64,000 nucleotides of DNA from Parietaria judaica (GCA_954871525.1 OX940864.1:3032001-3096000); one strand, 5' to 3'; counted from the stretch's first letter, positions 1 through 13,395 are shown. Numbers and translations are program-made. The notes: generated by a model not told the origin, from the letters alone.

Positions 1-248
1 ATATTGTAATAATTATATGAAAAGCAAAGAGTAGAGTTCAGGAAATTAAAATCACAAATTAAAAATAAGATCATATCACAACAACTGCCGAACAAGCTCA
101 TATACATCAGAGTTCTAATTAGAATTGCAATTCTTCTTTAGCAATGAAACCCAGACAGTATTCCCTTAAAACTCGCGAACAATACCTGAAATTAATAAAG
201 AAATAATGAGCACATATTTAATTAAATTAATACAGCAGAAAAAGCAAC

Positions 249-279
<31 letters not shown>

Positions 280-794
280 ACTATAAAAATAACGAATTAT
301 TTAGCCATCTCACAAGAAAATATTTATTAAATATGTATTTTGTTTCACATTAGCCATAATTTTACTTGGTACTATTTATTTTTCTTTTCTTTTAATGATA
401 ATACTTAATATCGGTATGCAGCGACACCTCGTAATTATTGACCATGCACTTAAAAAAAAAAAAGTTTTACGTATACCATCAATATATGCATGTATAGTAA
501 TAGTGATTTTGGAGGTTTATACTTGACATATTCTTCTGGATTTCATCTTTTGGATTTATTCTTTGGAAAAATAACACCATAACAAGGGGATATACTATTA
601 TATTGTTTCTTACATGGAATTAAGAAATAAAGTTTAAAATTCCAACGATTACTATGTTTATTTCTTTTAAAAAAAATGTCAAAATATTCTCATAATTTTA
701 AATGTTCCGGGATGTGAAGGCACCGGCTACCTTACCGTTAGTTCCGCTACTTTATAAATGTATATCTTAGCAAGAAAAAGGGCGATACGATACC
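1..794. other. AT-rich flank downstream of TAC1
   Basis: No coding signal is visible. The stretch has a (TA)n run at about 257-279 and A-rich runs. Bases just below 795 are the expected 3' UTR of the minus-strand TAC1 gene; no polyadenylation site can be fixed by eye. Confidence 0.6.
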
Positions 795-1870
795 TTAGAT
801 AGCAAGCAGAGAGGCAGATTCGGAGGCAGAGTTTGGTGTGCTGTTCGCAGTGAGTTGTACGGTACTTGCAGCCGTCGGGCCGTCGGATTTTTGACTCTTG
901 CAATCGAGCAGCTCAGGATGGATCTTCCTTTTCAGCATCTTCTTCATCAGCTATAAGCCACCATAAATTGATAAGTTACTTAATTACCCACAATATATAC
1001 TAAAGCTCATTGATAGATATAAGTGATAAAATAAATATATTTAATAATTTGAGAGGGGCCGAGTGAATAATTATAATTTTAAGGGTAAAATAAAAAAAAT
1101 GTAATAATATACATAAATGTTTACACATTTAAAAACCTACTTACTTTATAGACATTGTATAGTTTGTGTATTATATGAAAAGTTAAACATGATATGTATC
1201 CGTTGATTGCGATTGATTGTTGAATTCACTAACCGAATATATATGCGATCCAAGTATAAAAATAAAAATAAAAATAAAAGTTGTCATTTAAGCAAACATA
1301 TTTGTAATTTTCCTTTATATATCACATGATTGTCTTCCATTAATCCATGGGACCATAGGCGAAACCAGGAATCGGAGAGATGGGGGCTCAAAACTTATAA
1401 CGTAGTTTATACAAAAGTTGTGGGGGCTTAACATGAGTTTAGGTAATAGGGTTTAAAATGAGCTTGGGTAATAGGGTTTAAAATATGGGAGGAGGGTGTG
1501 GCCATCCCTAGTTCCGATCCTCCTGTGCATGGGACAAATAAAAGACATATTGACCAACGAGATTCCAAGTCGATCCTATTTAACCTAACATTATAATAAA
1601 GTGACTTAACTGTTGGGATAAAGTTCTTCAATTGGTAAATAACATTGAACACATCTTCCAAAGATTACACTCACCGTGTCACACTCATATTAAATTTTGT
1701 ATCAAAAAGTAAAAATAAAAATAAATTATTATTTATGAGTAGAAGTATTTAAGTAAACCTAATAATACGACTCGTTGTACATTCTTATTACGGTTTGTCT
1801 CTTTTTTCTTTATTAAAACCATTTATGCTAAACCTAATGCATGCAAATGTACGTACGAAAGAAAAGGAGG

Positions 1871-1906
<36 letters not shown>

Positions 1907-2946
1907 CTCACTCGTTGTATATTCTTGATAGGACTTGTCTCGTCTTTGACTTTGGGAATGAGCTTCTTAGCAAAAGAGAGCGTTTTTTTGGTCCGAACAC
2001 TCTGCTTTTTAGGGTTTCCAAACTCATCATCTCCATAGCAATCAAGTTTCATCTTGATCTCTGCATCGGCCATGAACAGGTCGGCCAGTGTCGTCCTGCG
2101 GTCACTCTTCTTGTCATTCTGAATATCCTCGAAGATCGCTTCGTTCGACGCGCAGAGCATCGCGATGTCCTCATCGTTAAAGCTGTGTCCGACACTCGAC
2201 AGCATCAGAGGGTTAACCTCCTCGTCCTCCGAAACGACAGTGTCACTGTCCTCACCATCACTGTCGTTGTCGGTGCCGGTGCTGTCTTCCGGCGAGATTA
2301 GGTCAGCTTCGTTGTCGTCTTCGCTCTCGAGGACGAGGTACTCCTTCTGGCTGCTGCCGAAGGGCTTTAAGGGGTCGAAACCGAAGGTTCCGATAGCAAG
2401 GATGCCATCTTTCCAGCCGTCAAGAGCGTCGACGAGGACGGTCGTCTTGAGCAGCGCTTGCGTGTCTTTTCCATTGGTGATCTGAGCCACTTCTCCGCCG
2501 CTAGTTTTGGCGGCAAAGCTTGTGTTTCTAGCTTCTTGAGCATACTCATCATCTATAGAAAACCCCAACATTGTTAAATAAAAAAATCCCATATATATAG
2601 GAGAGGAGACATAACATACTTTATAATCTATAAAGTCGGTGACCGTTTTTAAATTTTTGTATGTCGTGTATCTCAAATCATGAGTCTCGAGGATACAAGT
2701 TCAATATAAACTTATTGATCACGAAATCATTCCTAGTTTTTTAGATGAAAACTCGTGTTATTTAACGTGGTATCGGAACGCATATAGTGAATAACGTACC
2801 ATTATGGATGGGATGATGGTTATTAAACCTCTTATGAACCCAATTGAAGAACTGCAAAAACACAAAGGAAAGTAAACCAAGGTATTAGTTAATAGAAAAT
2901 GCAAATGGATATTTCTTTTGCCACATTATTATGTATATACCTTCAT
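795..2946 (-). CDS. TAC1: TAC1-type (Tiller Angle Control 1) IGT-family protein, 4 exons
   Basis: Exons on minus: 2941-2946 (Met-Lys only), 2800-2851, 1912-2552, 795-950. All introns are GT-AG and the joined frame is open, giving 284 residues. Three hallmarks of the IGT (LAZY/DRO1/TAC1) family are visible: an N-terminal MKFFNWVHKRF, the IGT box DGWKDGILAIGTFGFDPLK at about residues 64-82, and KNIQRLMKKMLKRKIHPEL across the exon 3-4 junction. The two-codon first exon is typical of the family. DTQALL...VDALDGWKDGIL is TAC1-like rather than LAZY-like. The C-terminus lacks the final acidic/EAR-like motif of LAZY and DRO1, as TAC1 does. In the family TAC1 promotes wide branch or tiller angle, opposing LAZY1. 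An acidic stretch lies at about residues 96-130. Intron 3 (951-1911) carries a small transposon, a (TA)n run and a degenerate copy of the exon 3 end. Confidence 0.93.
1354..1527. mobile_element. 174-bp hAT-Tip100-type MITE in TAC1 intron 3
   Basis: The element starts CATAGGCGAAACC and ends GATCCTCCTGTG, degenerate forms of the CAGTGGCGGA-type terminal repeats seen in several other copies here. It is flanked by an exact 8-bp target duplication CATGGGAC (1346-1353 and 1528-1535). The 8-bp duplication and the terminus fit hAT elements of the Tip100 group. It is non-coding and too short to be autonomous. Confidence 0.75.
1764..1808 (-). repeat. Degenerate duplicate of the TAC1 exon 3 end, inside intron 3
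   Basis: This segment aligns with 1903-1946, the exon 3 end with its donor, at roughly four of five positions. Read on minus it gives ETNRNKNVQR against ETSPIKNIQR in the real exon. The donor GTGAGT is altered to GTCGTA. It lies about 100 bp downstream of the real exon end. I infer an old local duplication; use as an alternative exon end is possible but unsupported. Confidence 0.45.
1872..1901. repeat. (TA)n microsatellite in TAC1 intron 3
   Basis: An uninterrupted AT-dinucleotide run sits directly beside the exon 3 donor at 1906-1911. Comparable runs occur near 257, 8198, 10384, 20017, 24758, 30885, 51674, 52808 and 63806. Confidence 0.9.
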
Positions 2947-3731
2947 GTTTGCTTGATAATCCGTCGCAAATGGAGAGAGACTAGAGAAGTGAAGAGAGAA
3001 TGATCGAAGAAGAAGGCACTAAAAGTAGCGATGAGTGAAGGGCGATTGGTATAGAGAAGGAGACGCGTCTACAGGAACATTGGGACCGGACCAGAGTGTA
3101 GGCTTGCTAATGGCTGCATTTGCATGCATGGTGTTGTGTTTTCAGTGGAAGGATCGATGTGCCTAAATTCTTGAGGTGATGTGTTCACTATTTTAAAGGA
3201 GAGGAATGATTATTATTTTTAGTAGAAAAATATTGTAAATTAATTGAAACTTTAGAGATAAAAATGAAAACTTAAAAAGTTAGATAAAATCTAGCTAATT
3301 TTTTTAAAGGGGGTTCCTGATTTTTTGTCATAGTGTTTGTCCGCCCTTTTATAATACATCTATCAATTCCTTATCTCTACAATTTTTTGTTTTGTTTCCA
3401 TAAATTTTATGGTTAGTAACTTTATGGTGGCACAAATGTCTATTATTTAATTTCTCTTTAAAATTTTATCCAATTTTTGTTGAACTCTTGTTAATATGAA
3501 AAAAAGAGAAAAACAAATAATTATTTTTAGATATACACATACGTGCTCAAGACTTAAACACGTCCAAAATAAAATTGATTAAAAAAATAGACGGAATTTT
3601 GAAGGATAGAAAAATAGAGGAAATTGATAACTTTGACGGTGAAAAAAAAGAGGAGGATTGAGCTTATAACAACACAAAATTTATAACATTTGATATTTAT
3701 GTCACTAGCTATTAACTCCAAATTTTAAAGA
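2947..3731. other. TAC1 upstream region, no further gene seen
   Basis: Bases 2947-3100 are purine-rich (GAGAGA-type) on plus and would be the TAC1 leader and promoter. The rest is AT-rich with no convincing ORF or structured repeat. Confidence 0.5.
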
Positions 3732-4550
3732 TCACCGTCAATCTTGCTTACAAGTTTGGCGATGTATTATAGAAGAAGATTTATTCAAGCTAGGAAAGCT
3801 CCAAATATTGTTTCAGTTATATGGCGCTCTCCTCCTATTGCTTGGCTAAAATGCAACACTGACGGTTCCTCAATTGGTACTCCAGGCGTAGCTGGTGCAG
3901 GAGGTATTTTCAAGACCTATCGTGGATTTCCTCATGGTTCGTTTGCGGTCCATATTGACTCCGCTTATGATTTTGAAGCTGAATTGACTGCCGCTATGAT
4001 TGCCATTGAGAAAGCAAGGGAATTCCATTGGGAAAATATTTGGCTTGAGTCCGACTCTACTTATGTGGTTCAACTTCTTCAGAAGAAATCTCATTTGGTG
4101 CCTTGGAGGTTGCGGGCTCAATGGTCGAAATGCCTTAGTTATTAGGAGCTTATCAACTTTAGAGTCACACATATTTATAGAGAGGGTAATCGAGCCGCTG
4201 ACGCCCTTGCTAGATTCGGTGCTCAATATTTGGATAATCATTGGTGGCCTTCGCACCCGGAGTTCATTTTCATCTTTCATGAATGATGATATTTGTATGA
4301 AAGAGAACTTTAGATTTTGTTAGTTTTAATCGCTTTTAGTTGTGCTTTGTTAGAGAGAGATCTTATGTTCTATTAGTTCTCGTCTCTTTTGGTTTCTTTG
4401 TAAACTGTGATATTTTTCATTTATCTTATTCAGAGCCCCGTTTCTTACTTTGTGTTTTTGGGTGCCAACCTAGTTGGGATTCGAGATCACATTGCGAGAT
4501 GTCGGGCCTCCATCTTTTACTAAAAAAAAATTACAATATATATGAATGAA
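3732..4550 (+). mobile_element. Decayed LINE 3' part: RNase H domain plus 3' end
   Basis: The frame from about 3732 encodes a plant LINE-type RNase H domain: WLKCNTDGSS, then AGAGGIFK, EAELTAAMIAIEKA, WLESDSTYVV, and after an in-frame TAG at 4143-4145, YREGNRAADALARFG. It ends at the stop at 4284-4286. The 3' region continues to an A-rich end at about 4527-4555, with a GTTGGGATTCGAGA motif that recurs at 13043-13056. The in-frame stop and missing 5' domains make it a relic. The matching RT part of a LINE lies at 5000-7890 on the opposite strand. Confidence 0.85.
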
Positions 4551-4999
4551 AAAAAAAATTCACTGTTAGTAATATTTTAATTATCCACACAAAATTCTTT
4601 ATGTTTAAAAGAAAAACAAAAGCAACCCTTATAAAACAATTAGAAGACGAGTTAAAAGAGCCTTTTGTCAAGCATCCGTATTAAGTCATTTTGTGGTTCC
4701 CGAAAGTTTGCGTAATGTTTATTTATAATATTGGTTTTATTAAGAGCTTAAATTAATAAGATATAATCAAGCATGTAATAGCAAGTAATCATGTTTCATG
4801 CATATATATATATATGATTCAGAAGACAATCATAAGTGGAATTTGTATATGCACCGGTCCCAGTGTCCCACACACTTTGAAAAAAGTTAGGCAGTCAAAA
4901 TAAAAAAATAAAAAAAGTCGTTATACACCAACAAGAACAACCATTAGCAACAAAGCTATATCTATCGTATAAATATAAATTAGAATAGTAGAAATATAT

Positions 5000-7890
5000 C
5001 TCCTTTAAACGAGCCTATAAAAGTTGCTAGAGTTAGGGATCACATCCTATAAAACACAAGTATTCTTAGTACGCCAAATGAGTCAAACTGTTGATATGAC
5101 CGCAATATTCCAGAGAGCGAAGATATGAGAGCTGAGATTCACGGAAGCGGCATCTGAAAGCAACAATGAAAGCGACCCTCCTCTATTAATTGGCTTTCGA
5201 AATATATCCGAGATAGCCCGCCAAACAAACCCCACGAAGTTGCAATGGACAAAAATATGGTCGGTATCCTCCACTTGATTGTTGCAAAAGCGACACATTG
5301 AAGCTAAAGCAAATCCTTTTTCCTGCAAAGTAAGCTAAGTAGGAAGGAAACTTAAGAAAGCCCGCCAACATGTAATAGACCTCGAAAGTGGAAGAAATTC
5401 TTTCCATAGAAATTTCTGTCATTGAGGAAACAAATTATAATTAGCACAAAACATATTATAAACATATTTAACTGAGAATTCACCATTATTGGAAACATGC
5501 CAAACACAAACATCATCAAGTTCCTCAATAAATTCAATTTTTTTAATATCCTCAATGACAGAAATCGATAAAGTAGGTGGCAAATTCCATTCATTATTAA
5601 CCCGAAACTAAGATATTGTAGCTGTGAGATTTTCTCTATTTCGCAAAGGAATATTTTCTCTATCAGCTACACACGGATATAACCAATTATCAAGCCAAAA
5701 AATTCTATCAGAGTTCCTAGTAATCAACCAACGAACATTATCTTTGACCAACGAAAAGCAAGGGTTCAAAGAATGCAAAATCGATGATGAGTTCACGTTG
5801 AGTTTCAAAGATCCACTTGGATTAAAAATCTGAGTTTTTATCAAACACAAAGGGAAAGAACTTGTACTAATAAATTGCCAAGAAAGCTTTCCAAGCATAG
5901 CTTTGTTCAAAGGACTCAAATTTTTAACCCCAATACCCCCATCCGCGATAGATAAACTACATATATTCCATGGAACAATAATCATCTTTCTGTTGTCAAT
6001 AAAAACCCGACCAAATAAAATTCCTCACTGCTTTTTCCAATTTTGACAAAAGACTTTTCGACCAAGCATAAACTGAAAATGAGTGAAGAAAAGAATTTTG
6101 AATAACTAAATTGACAAGAGTAATCCTACCAGCCAAAGACAAACTAGAACCTTTCCAATTAACAAACTTACTCAAAATGGTATCGGCCACCGGTTGTAAC
6201 CATTTTTTCCTTGGAGCACCCTTAGATAAAGGAACTCCAAGGTACTGAAACGGCAAATAAATTTGTTTGAGCTTCAAAGCATTAACAATGCCAAGCTTCC
6301 TGTGGTTACAAAGATTATCGCTAAAAATGATGCCTGACTTAGACCAATTAACAACTTGACCCGAAAGAGAAGAGTAAATTTCAAAAACTTTAGTAATTAC
6401 ACTCACATTTATTTTAGTTGCGACACCAAAAAGAAGAACATCATCCGCATATAATAAATGAGAAGTGAATAAATTTTTACTTGTATATTTCATAGTTTTC
6501 CATTTATTATATATTTTCCACATAATGGCTAATAAGGCGACTAAGGAAGTCTTCGGCAATGACAAATAAAATGGGAGATATATGATCACCTTGGCGGACA
6601 CCTCTTCTGTACCGAAAATAACCTTTAGACGAACCATTCAACCTAATGGAGATCCTGGCAGAGGAAAAAATTTCAAGAATCCAATCTCTAAATTTTAAGG
6701 AAAACCCGAAAGCCTCAAGAACATCCAGAATAAAGCCCCAGTCCATAGTATCAAAATCTTTCTTAATGTCGACTTTCAAAACCATATTACCGCCAAGGTT
6801 CTTTTTATCAAGAACGTTGATCCCCTCAGATGCCGCCGCAATACAATGAGAGATATTTCGACCCTTGACAAAGCCAAATTGATTTTCAGAAACGATAGAA
6901 GTGGCGACACTAGAAAGCCAGTCAACCAAAACTTTTGTAATTATTTTGAAACAAAAATTGCTCAAGATAATATCTCTGAAATTATCAATCTGCATAGCCC
7001 CTTTAACCTTAGGAATAAGCACCATTAGACTCGAGTTTAGCCCGGTGGAGATAACGTCATGAATAAAGAAGCTTTGCACACACCGACAAACATCAAGACC
7101 GACGATATCCCAGAAAGCTTGAAAAAATTTACCGTTAAATCCATCAGGACCAAGGGCGCTATTACCATCCATACTAAAAACCGTAGCTTGGATCTCCTCA
7201 TCCGAGGGGATGGCAGTTAGCCTATCATTATCATCATCTCCAACTAAAACTGGGATCGCATTTCTGATAAGCTCCGTGTTTTGGGATGTTTGAGAAGCAC
7301 GACAGAAGATATCTTCATAGAATTGAATAATATGTTTAGAGATCTCATCTTGGTTCAACGAGAGCACACCATTAATTAACAGAGAATTAATCCCTGAGCT
7401 TGATTTCTTGATAGAAGCCGCACGGTGGAAAAGTGAAGAATTACGATCCCCTGCTTTCAACCAGGTATTACGACATTTCTCCTTAAAAAAAAAAAATCAT
7501 TTTGCTTTAAGGCTAACTTTAACTCAGAATGTGCTGAGATTTCCTTAGTAACCCGAGAATCATAGACTCCATCACAAGCAATTTCATTTTGAATTTCCAT
7601 TATAGCATTTTCGGCGTCAACAATTTTCTTTCCCAAATAGCCACATACATCTCTATTCCAAATCTTAAGAGCGTTTCGTAGTAATTTAAGCTTAATACCA
7701 AGACTTTGCATAGTAGCAATACCTATGGTAGAGAGCCAATTACAAGCAATAAAGTTCCTCAAATCCGGATGAGTGAGCCACATACCTTGAAAGCGAAACC
7801 GAGCAATAGAATTTTGTGGGTTTTTTCGGCAATTAATAACTAGAGGGTTATGATCTGAGCAATGTCTTCGCCTCAATCTTAGATTCTTAA
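5000..7890 (-). mobile_element. Decayed LINE (L1-like): endonuclease tail, RT and zf-RVT
   Basis: Read on minus, the domains appear in order across several frames: an endonuclease end with SDHNPLVI (about 7855), then KAGDRNSSLFHRAA, the RT with GPDGFNGKFFQAFW, VKGRNISH, RRGVRQGDHISPILF and the catalytic YADD (about 6445), LAGRITLVN, then a zf-RVT region with CRFCNNQVEDTDHIFVHC (about 5285-5235) and an LIWRTKNT tail near 5060. Frame breaks occur at a T-run (on minus) near 7490, between 6640 and 6500, and near 5990 and 5600, so it is inactive. Its RNase H and 3' end are absent on this strand; see 3732-4550. Confidence 0.9.
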
Positions 7891-10717
7891 TAGGTCGAGA
7901 CCCACATATTTAATTTTGAGATTATTTATTACGATATTATTATATATATAGTATATATGGTATAAATCATCATTGTCAGACTATTAAGTTTACTAAATAT
8001 AGTACATTCTTCTAATATTTCTCAGATTATTTGTACACTATTAATTACAAAACTATCCTATATATGTTTGCCATTTTTATTAATCAGAGTATCCTGGTTA
8101 GATTATTAACTTTACTATACATAGTTCTATTTTGAAAGTTGAGACTGTCTACCATACACGTGTTATATTTAGTATAGTAGAACTTTTTTCGTGGATATAT
8201 ATATATATATATATATATATAATACGTCATATTTATAATTATATAAATATGGTCAAAGTGTTAGATCCGCGTAGGAATATTGGGAAGGAGAGAAACAGGT
8301 TCGAAGGTTTTTTCTCATGTCTTGTTGCCAAAACAGTTAATATTCTCTCATTCAACAGTTCTAGTTGTGTCTTTTGTTCCAAACTCACAACATATTCGCG
8401 TGCCTATAATCATACGCCATTGAGCTTCAATGAATCCAAAAGAAAAAGTTGATGTCACTACATTAATTGGATCGGGAAAATAGAAGACTATTAGTTAATA
8501 AATGTGTGAAAATAACTTGGTAATTATGCCAAAAACCCGAAAAAGGTTTTTGACTTGGCCTAGAGGAAAACTATGAGGAAAAAATGGCAACATGTTGGGC
8601 CAACACGGTATTTTGGAATTTTAAATTCCGCTCCGGAATTTTGGATTCTCAATTCGTTTATTTTATTAATAACAACTAAAAACTCAACTTGACGGTCAAG
8701 ATTAATTAGACATTTAAAATTTTGGATTTTTTCGAGATTTAAAAATATAGAAAATTTGCTCCATATTTATCATATTATCAACATTTTTACTATATCAAAA
8801 CCAGAAAGAACTTCTTATAGATACCAATTTCTCTACATATAAAATAATAATATTCTTGCTACTATAAAATAATAACATATCACTATAAAAAAAAAATCCA
8901 TTAATTCATAATGCTAATTGTCTAAATGTGTGGATCCAATTAATCTTGTTTGAATTTAAAAAAGAAAACTTATTTTGTAGACCAAGTATCTCAAAGAACA
9001 TGACACTCTGGAAAGATATATGCTTATAACACTATTTTAATCAAATCATGTATTATTTCATATTCATATTATGAATGAGTAGAAATTCCTCTATTATATG
9101 CTATATATTTATGTCTCTTAAGCAATGATTATGTAATCATATGCTCTTTATTGGTAATTTGTAAGTAATCATATGAAGAGTAACACATCTTCCATCCCAT
9201 GTGAGATTCCATGACTGGTCATTGAAGCTTCTTTTTTTCTTTTCTTTTTTTAATCTCTTTTTTCTCTCCATTTCATACCCTCCTTTCATTTTCCTGCTTT
9301 AGAAAAGAAAATTCTTGAAAATTATTTTTAAAGGAAAATTATTTCACTTGATCAGGATTGAACATAAGAAAGTTTCCCCTGCTAAAGTTTCAGGTAGAAT
9401 TTCAGATATTTCTTATCACTCTGACCAAATTTTCATGAAGCAATATTATTAAAATAATAATTTTCTGTAGTCAAACAGCTCTATGATCAATAATGCTGCT
9501 TTTTTACTTTAAATATATGGCTAGAAAGGGTGATACAAACAATTAATGAACCTCACCACAAAAAAGATTTTATAATAGGAATTAATAAGTTTGATATGTC
9601 AGAGTTATTTAGAAAGAATAGTTAGAGTTACTTTTTTCGTAATTCCGTCTCAAATAAATTACTATTTCATCATTTATACTAAAAGACAACGTAAAAATTA
9701 ATGAGATCATTATGCATATAATTTATAAATTAAAAGCCAAAAACAATGCATCAGCCGCTTTATTTCTCTACTAATGGAGTAATATCTAAATCCGGCCACT
9801 TTAATTCCGCACCGTCACGAGTAATTGCGTTATTGATGACTTGAAAGGTTCGAACTTATTTAGTTGCAAAATCCCGGAATCAGCACCGGCCTTTATCACT
9901 GTGGAATTTTTTTTTGTATTTATTTCTTGCCCGACCCATCTCATGATAATAATTAGTGTAAATAATAGTACATACTTAGCTAGCAATTAGCAGTTGTGAT
10001 CAGCTTCACAATATTTGTTTCTTACTTCACACTTTCAAGGAAGTTATAAGCAAGAAAGTTGTCATGTAAAGAAGAGGTCGGTAGTTTCCAATAGAGTAAA
10101 GCCAAGAGGAAAGATGAGAGATAGAAGAAGCTGAGAGTATAACAGTTCCTTCGGTTGTGGCAAAGGAGAAGGAAGGAAACCCTAAAGCCATTGGTGCGAT
10201 GAGCTGTGAGATCAGTAATGTTGCTTTAAATTTGCTTCGGATTCTAAGGAAAATCGAACCAATCTTGTCTTTCCGGTACAAAGGTGGGACAATCTCACCT
10301 TTAAGTCCATATCTTGTTTGTAATGATCTTGTGTTTTTTCAATAAAACAAATGTAAATTTGATTAATAAAAGAAAATCCATAATATATATATATATATAT
10401 ATATATTATGTTTGGTTGATTTGGCGTAATTAGCATTAATGGAATTGGTATTAATTTTGAGCTTTTTCTAAATAATCAACAGTATTTGCTACCTATTGGT
10501 ACTACATATGATTAATCAAAGACATATTTAAGTCTTACAAATTTTGTTTTGGAAGCACTTAGAAGATGATCAGTTGGGAGACAAGTATATTAGTTTTTAT
10601 AATGATGAATCAAACGCAAGGAAAAAGCAAAATTAAGGAAATCAACTCAAGCTCAACTTGCAAAGAAAACTACGGCCACAGGAGGAAAAAATCCGCTATG
10701 ATCTGATAATTGGATAG
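7891..10717. other. Gene-poor AT-rich stretch
   Basis: No supported gene. A (TA)n run lies at about 8198-8222 and 10384-10405. Short ORFs at 8132-8452 and 10157-10345 are discussed under rejected items. Nothing else structured is seen. Confidence 0.5.
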
Positions 10718-11103
10718 CAGGGCTGGCCCTAAGATTGTCGGGGCCCTAGGCGAAAAATAAATCGAGACCCACGAGAAATGTTAAAAATAATGATTTTTTA
10801 CAATTTATTATTAACACTAACTTTTTATGTTTTATTACAATAAATTTGTTTTTATTTTAGTTGTAAAAACATGTAAATAAGTTATCACTAACAATATATT
10901 AGTTTTTCATAGAAATGCGCCAAAAAATAAAATTAAAAAGTGGACCCACTCTTTTAACAATCTTAACCATAAAGTCAATCTTCCATATTATATCTGTTAC
11001 AAATTAAGAGTTGGATGTAAGAGAATTAATTTTTTGGGCCTTAGAATACTATTATTGACGCCCTCAGCTAAAATATGTGGCCCTAGGCCCAAGACCGGCT
11101 CTG
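10718..11103. mobile_element. 386-bp hAT-Tip100-like non-autonomous element
   Basis: Termini are CAGGGCTGGCCCTAAG and CCAAGACCGGCTCTG, which are inverted relatives of each other and of the other Tip100-type ends here. The flanks TTGGATAG and ACGGATAG match at six of eight bases, as expected for an aged 8-bp duplication. The interior is AT-rich and non-coding. Confidence 0.6.
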
Positions 11104-12994
11104 ACGGATAGGTTAATGAAATAACCCTAAAGCCAAAATCCTTAATCGTGAAATCCCGATCTCTCCACTTTCACAGAGTCCATATGATATCTAATAATAA
11201 CGTTGACCGTGAAGCTACAAAACGGATAAGGCCAAGAAAAACAGATTCGGGCTCATAAAATATATGCCCAATGTCATTACAATTTTTTTATGAGACACCT
11301 TAATATTTTTGGGAGAGGAAGAAAATATCTACCGGACACTTGTTTTCTTTTCTTATTAAAACAGTAACATTGCTATTAGAGTCACTTTCTATTATGTTTT
11401 TTAGCTGGTTTCTGCAACATGATCAAAGTATTATCACCATCAACCATATGTCAAGGAAGGAAGGAATCCATTTTACACATTCAAACTCTATCTAGCCACA
11501 AGTGGTGTGTACTGTGTAACAAGCAAGGTCATTTTCTAACTTTCAACACTATCTATTACAATACACATGAGTAAAGTGGCAAAAAGAAGAAATAAAAAGG
11601 TCTTAATATGATTTTAGGCTTCATGGCAGAAAAAGCTGAGAGGAAAGAAGGATAGAGGAACAGCCAATATTTCCATGTCGATCATGCAAGGTTCAAAGAT
11701 GGTCTCTTTTAGCGTTGAATGGTCAAAAACATTAATCTTATAGACCTATTATCCTCTCATAACTCATATTTTTATATTTGTACCAATATATTAATTTGGA
11801 CTAGCAAAATAAAAACCGAAAAAAGATTTTGAGATAATTGCAGAAAAAGTATCCAAAATTATTCAAAATGGTGTGGAAAATTCTTAATCTTTCAATTGTG
11901 CTTACTAAATAACTAAAGTCGTGAGTTTTGTAATTTCGATTGATTGCTTCTCATGTATCCTTGTTAACCTTAAGTCTTTTATACGTATAAGCTTCAAGAA
12001 ATCTTGAAACATGAAAAAAAAATTAATCAGAAATGTTCACGTGTAAAAAACAAACGTTAACAAAAAAACATGAGACTGAACCAATCAAAAGCGCTCAATT
12101 TCACGTTTTTTAATTGAAAATTTAAGAATTTATATACCGTAATTTTGAACAACTTTAAGTATTATATTTTACAATTATTCCTTAATATTTTGGGCGCAAG
12201 AAATATTAGTGCTTACTTTTATTTTTATGAGATGATTGTTCTATACAAGAATCAATTAGAGCAATTTTAGCCATAAGTTTTGATGAGCTGGTCCTATCAC
12301 ATTGGTGTTTCTTATCTGTTACCCAATTTTCCACATCATCACATGTATAAAGCCACTCTATTGGCTTATTTCTCTTTAAGGAATTTTGTGGGCTCTATTT
12401 CTATAATTGGGAGTATTAAAATGATGAATTAGATTTTTAAGGCTGTACTAGTTTGGCTAAAGTTTGAAGAACATAACAACCAAATCTGTATAAGAATAGT
12501 GATCAGACTAATACAGGACATGACTTTGAATCCAAATACCGAGTACATAGTTAAGATCTTTAGTATCTAGAGACAGCTCACCACAACTTGTCCGCAACTC
12601 TAATTTACGGATATATCAAAGACGGCATGTACATAATGATGGAGTTTTCATAAGATTTAAAAAAGAACTGACACCAAATTTGCACTTGAGTATGAAGTCG
12701 AATCAAATCATGTTAAATATTTCCATAAGTGTATTACAAAATTTAAATTCGACCCAAATTTCTAACTAACCCAATTGAAGATAAATTTCTCACAAATATT
12801 CAAACACCCAAATTAAAAATCAACACAAATTCAAACACTATAAATTAAAATTCTTAAAACAATTAAAATTCGCGAGCAGAGTAGGAGACTCTCTGACTTT
12901 TGATCCAGATTAACCAACATCCGTCCAAATTGACAAAATTTACGTACATGATATAAATGTTATAAAACGTAATAAATAAATGAAGCACACAACA
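11104..12994. other. Gene-poor AT-rich stretch
   Basis: No ORF with recognisable content and no clear terminal repeats were seen. Confidence 0.5.
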
Positions 12995-13095
12995 TTCAGA
13001 GCCCCGTTTCTCTTTTTATTTTTTTGAGTGCCAATGTAATTGGGATTCGAGAACACATTGCGAGAGTTGTCGAGACTTCATTTTTTTTAAAGCAA
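12995..13095 (+). mobile_element. LINE 3'-end fragment
   Basis: About 100 bp matching the 3' end of the LINE relic at 4430-4530: a shared TTCAGAGCCCCGTTTCT, then a GTGCCAA...TTGGGATTCGAGA block, CACATTGCGAGA and a T-rich then A-rich end. A short piece containing only the 3' end is what 5'-truncated target-primed insertion leaves. Confidence 0.75.
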
Positions 13096-13339
13096 GAATC
13101 AAGATGTTCGTACATAATGTAAAACACAAACGACTCTGAAAATTATCGAGGAACACTAAGCGCAGAGAGATAAAATGGCTGTTGTAAATTCGAGTAATAA
13201 TGTATTCAAAGAAGAAGAGTGTTTTGGGCTATTTGAGTTTTGGGCTTTTTTATATTATTTTTTTGGGGGAGCTTAATTGAAATTGGGCTTATCTTTAGTG
13301 GGTTTTTGAAATAAGGCTTACTTAATTACAAGTATCACG

Positions 13340-13340
<1 letters not shown>

Positions 13341-13392
<52 letters not shown>
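13341..13392. repeat. (TA)n(CA)n microsatellite
   Basis: The longest TA-dinucleotide run of the window (about 42 bases) is followed by a short CA run. Confidence 0.95.

Positions 13393-13395
<3 letters not shown>

Noticed and set aside
10157..10345. ORF with NPKAIGAMSCEISNVALNLL, faintly like the DUF3475 start of PSI1-type proteins
   Set aside because: The similarity covers about 20 residues only, with no continuation in any frame. Too weak to call.
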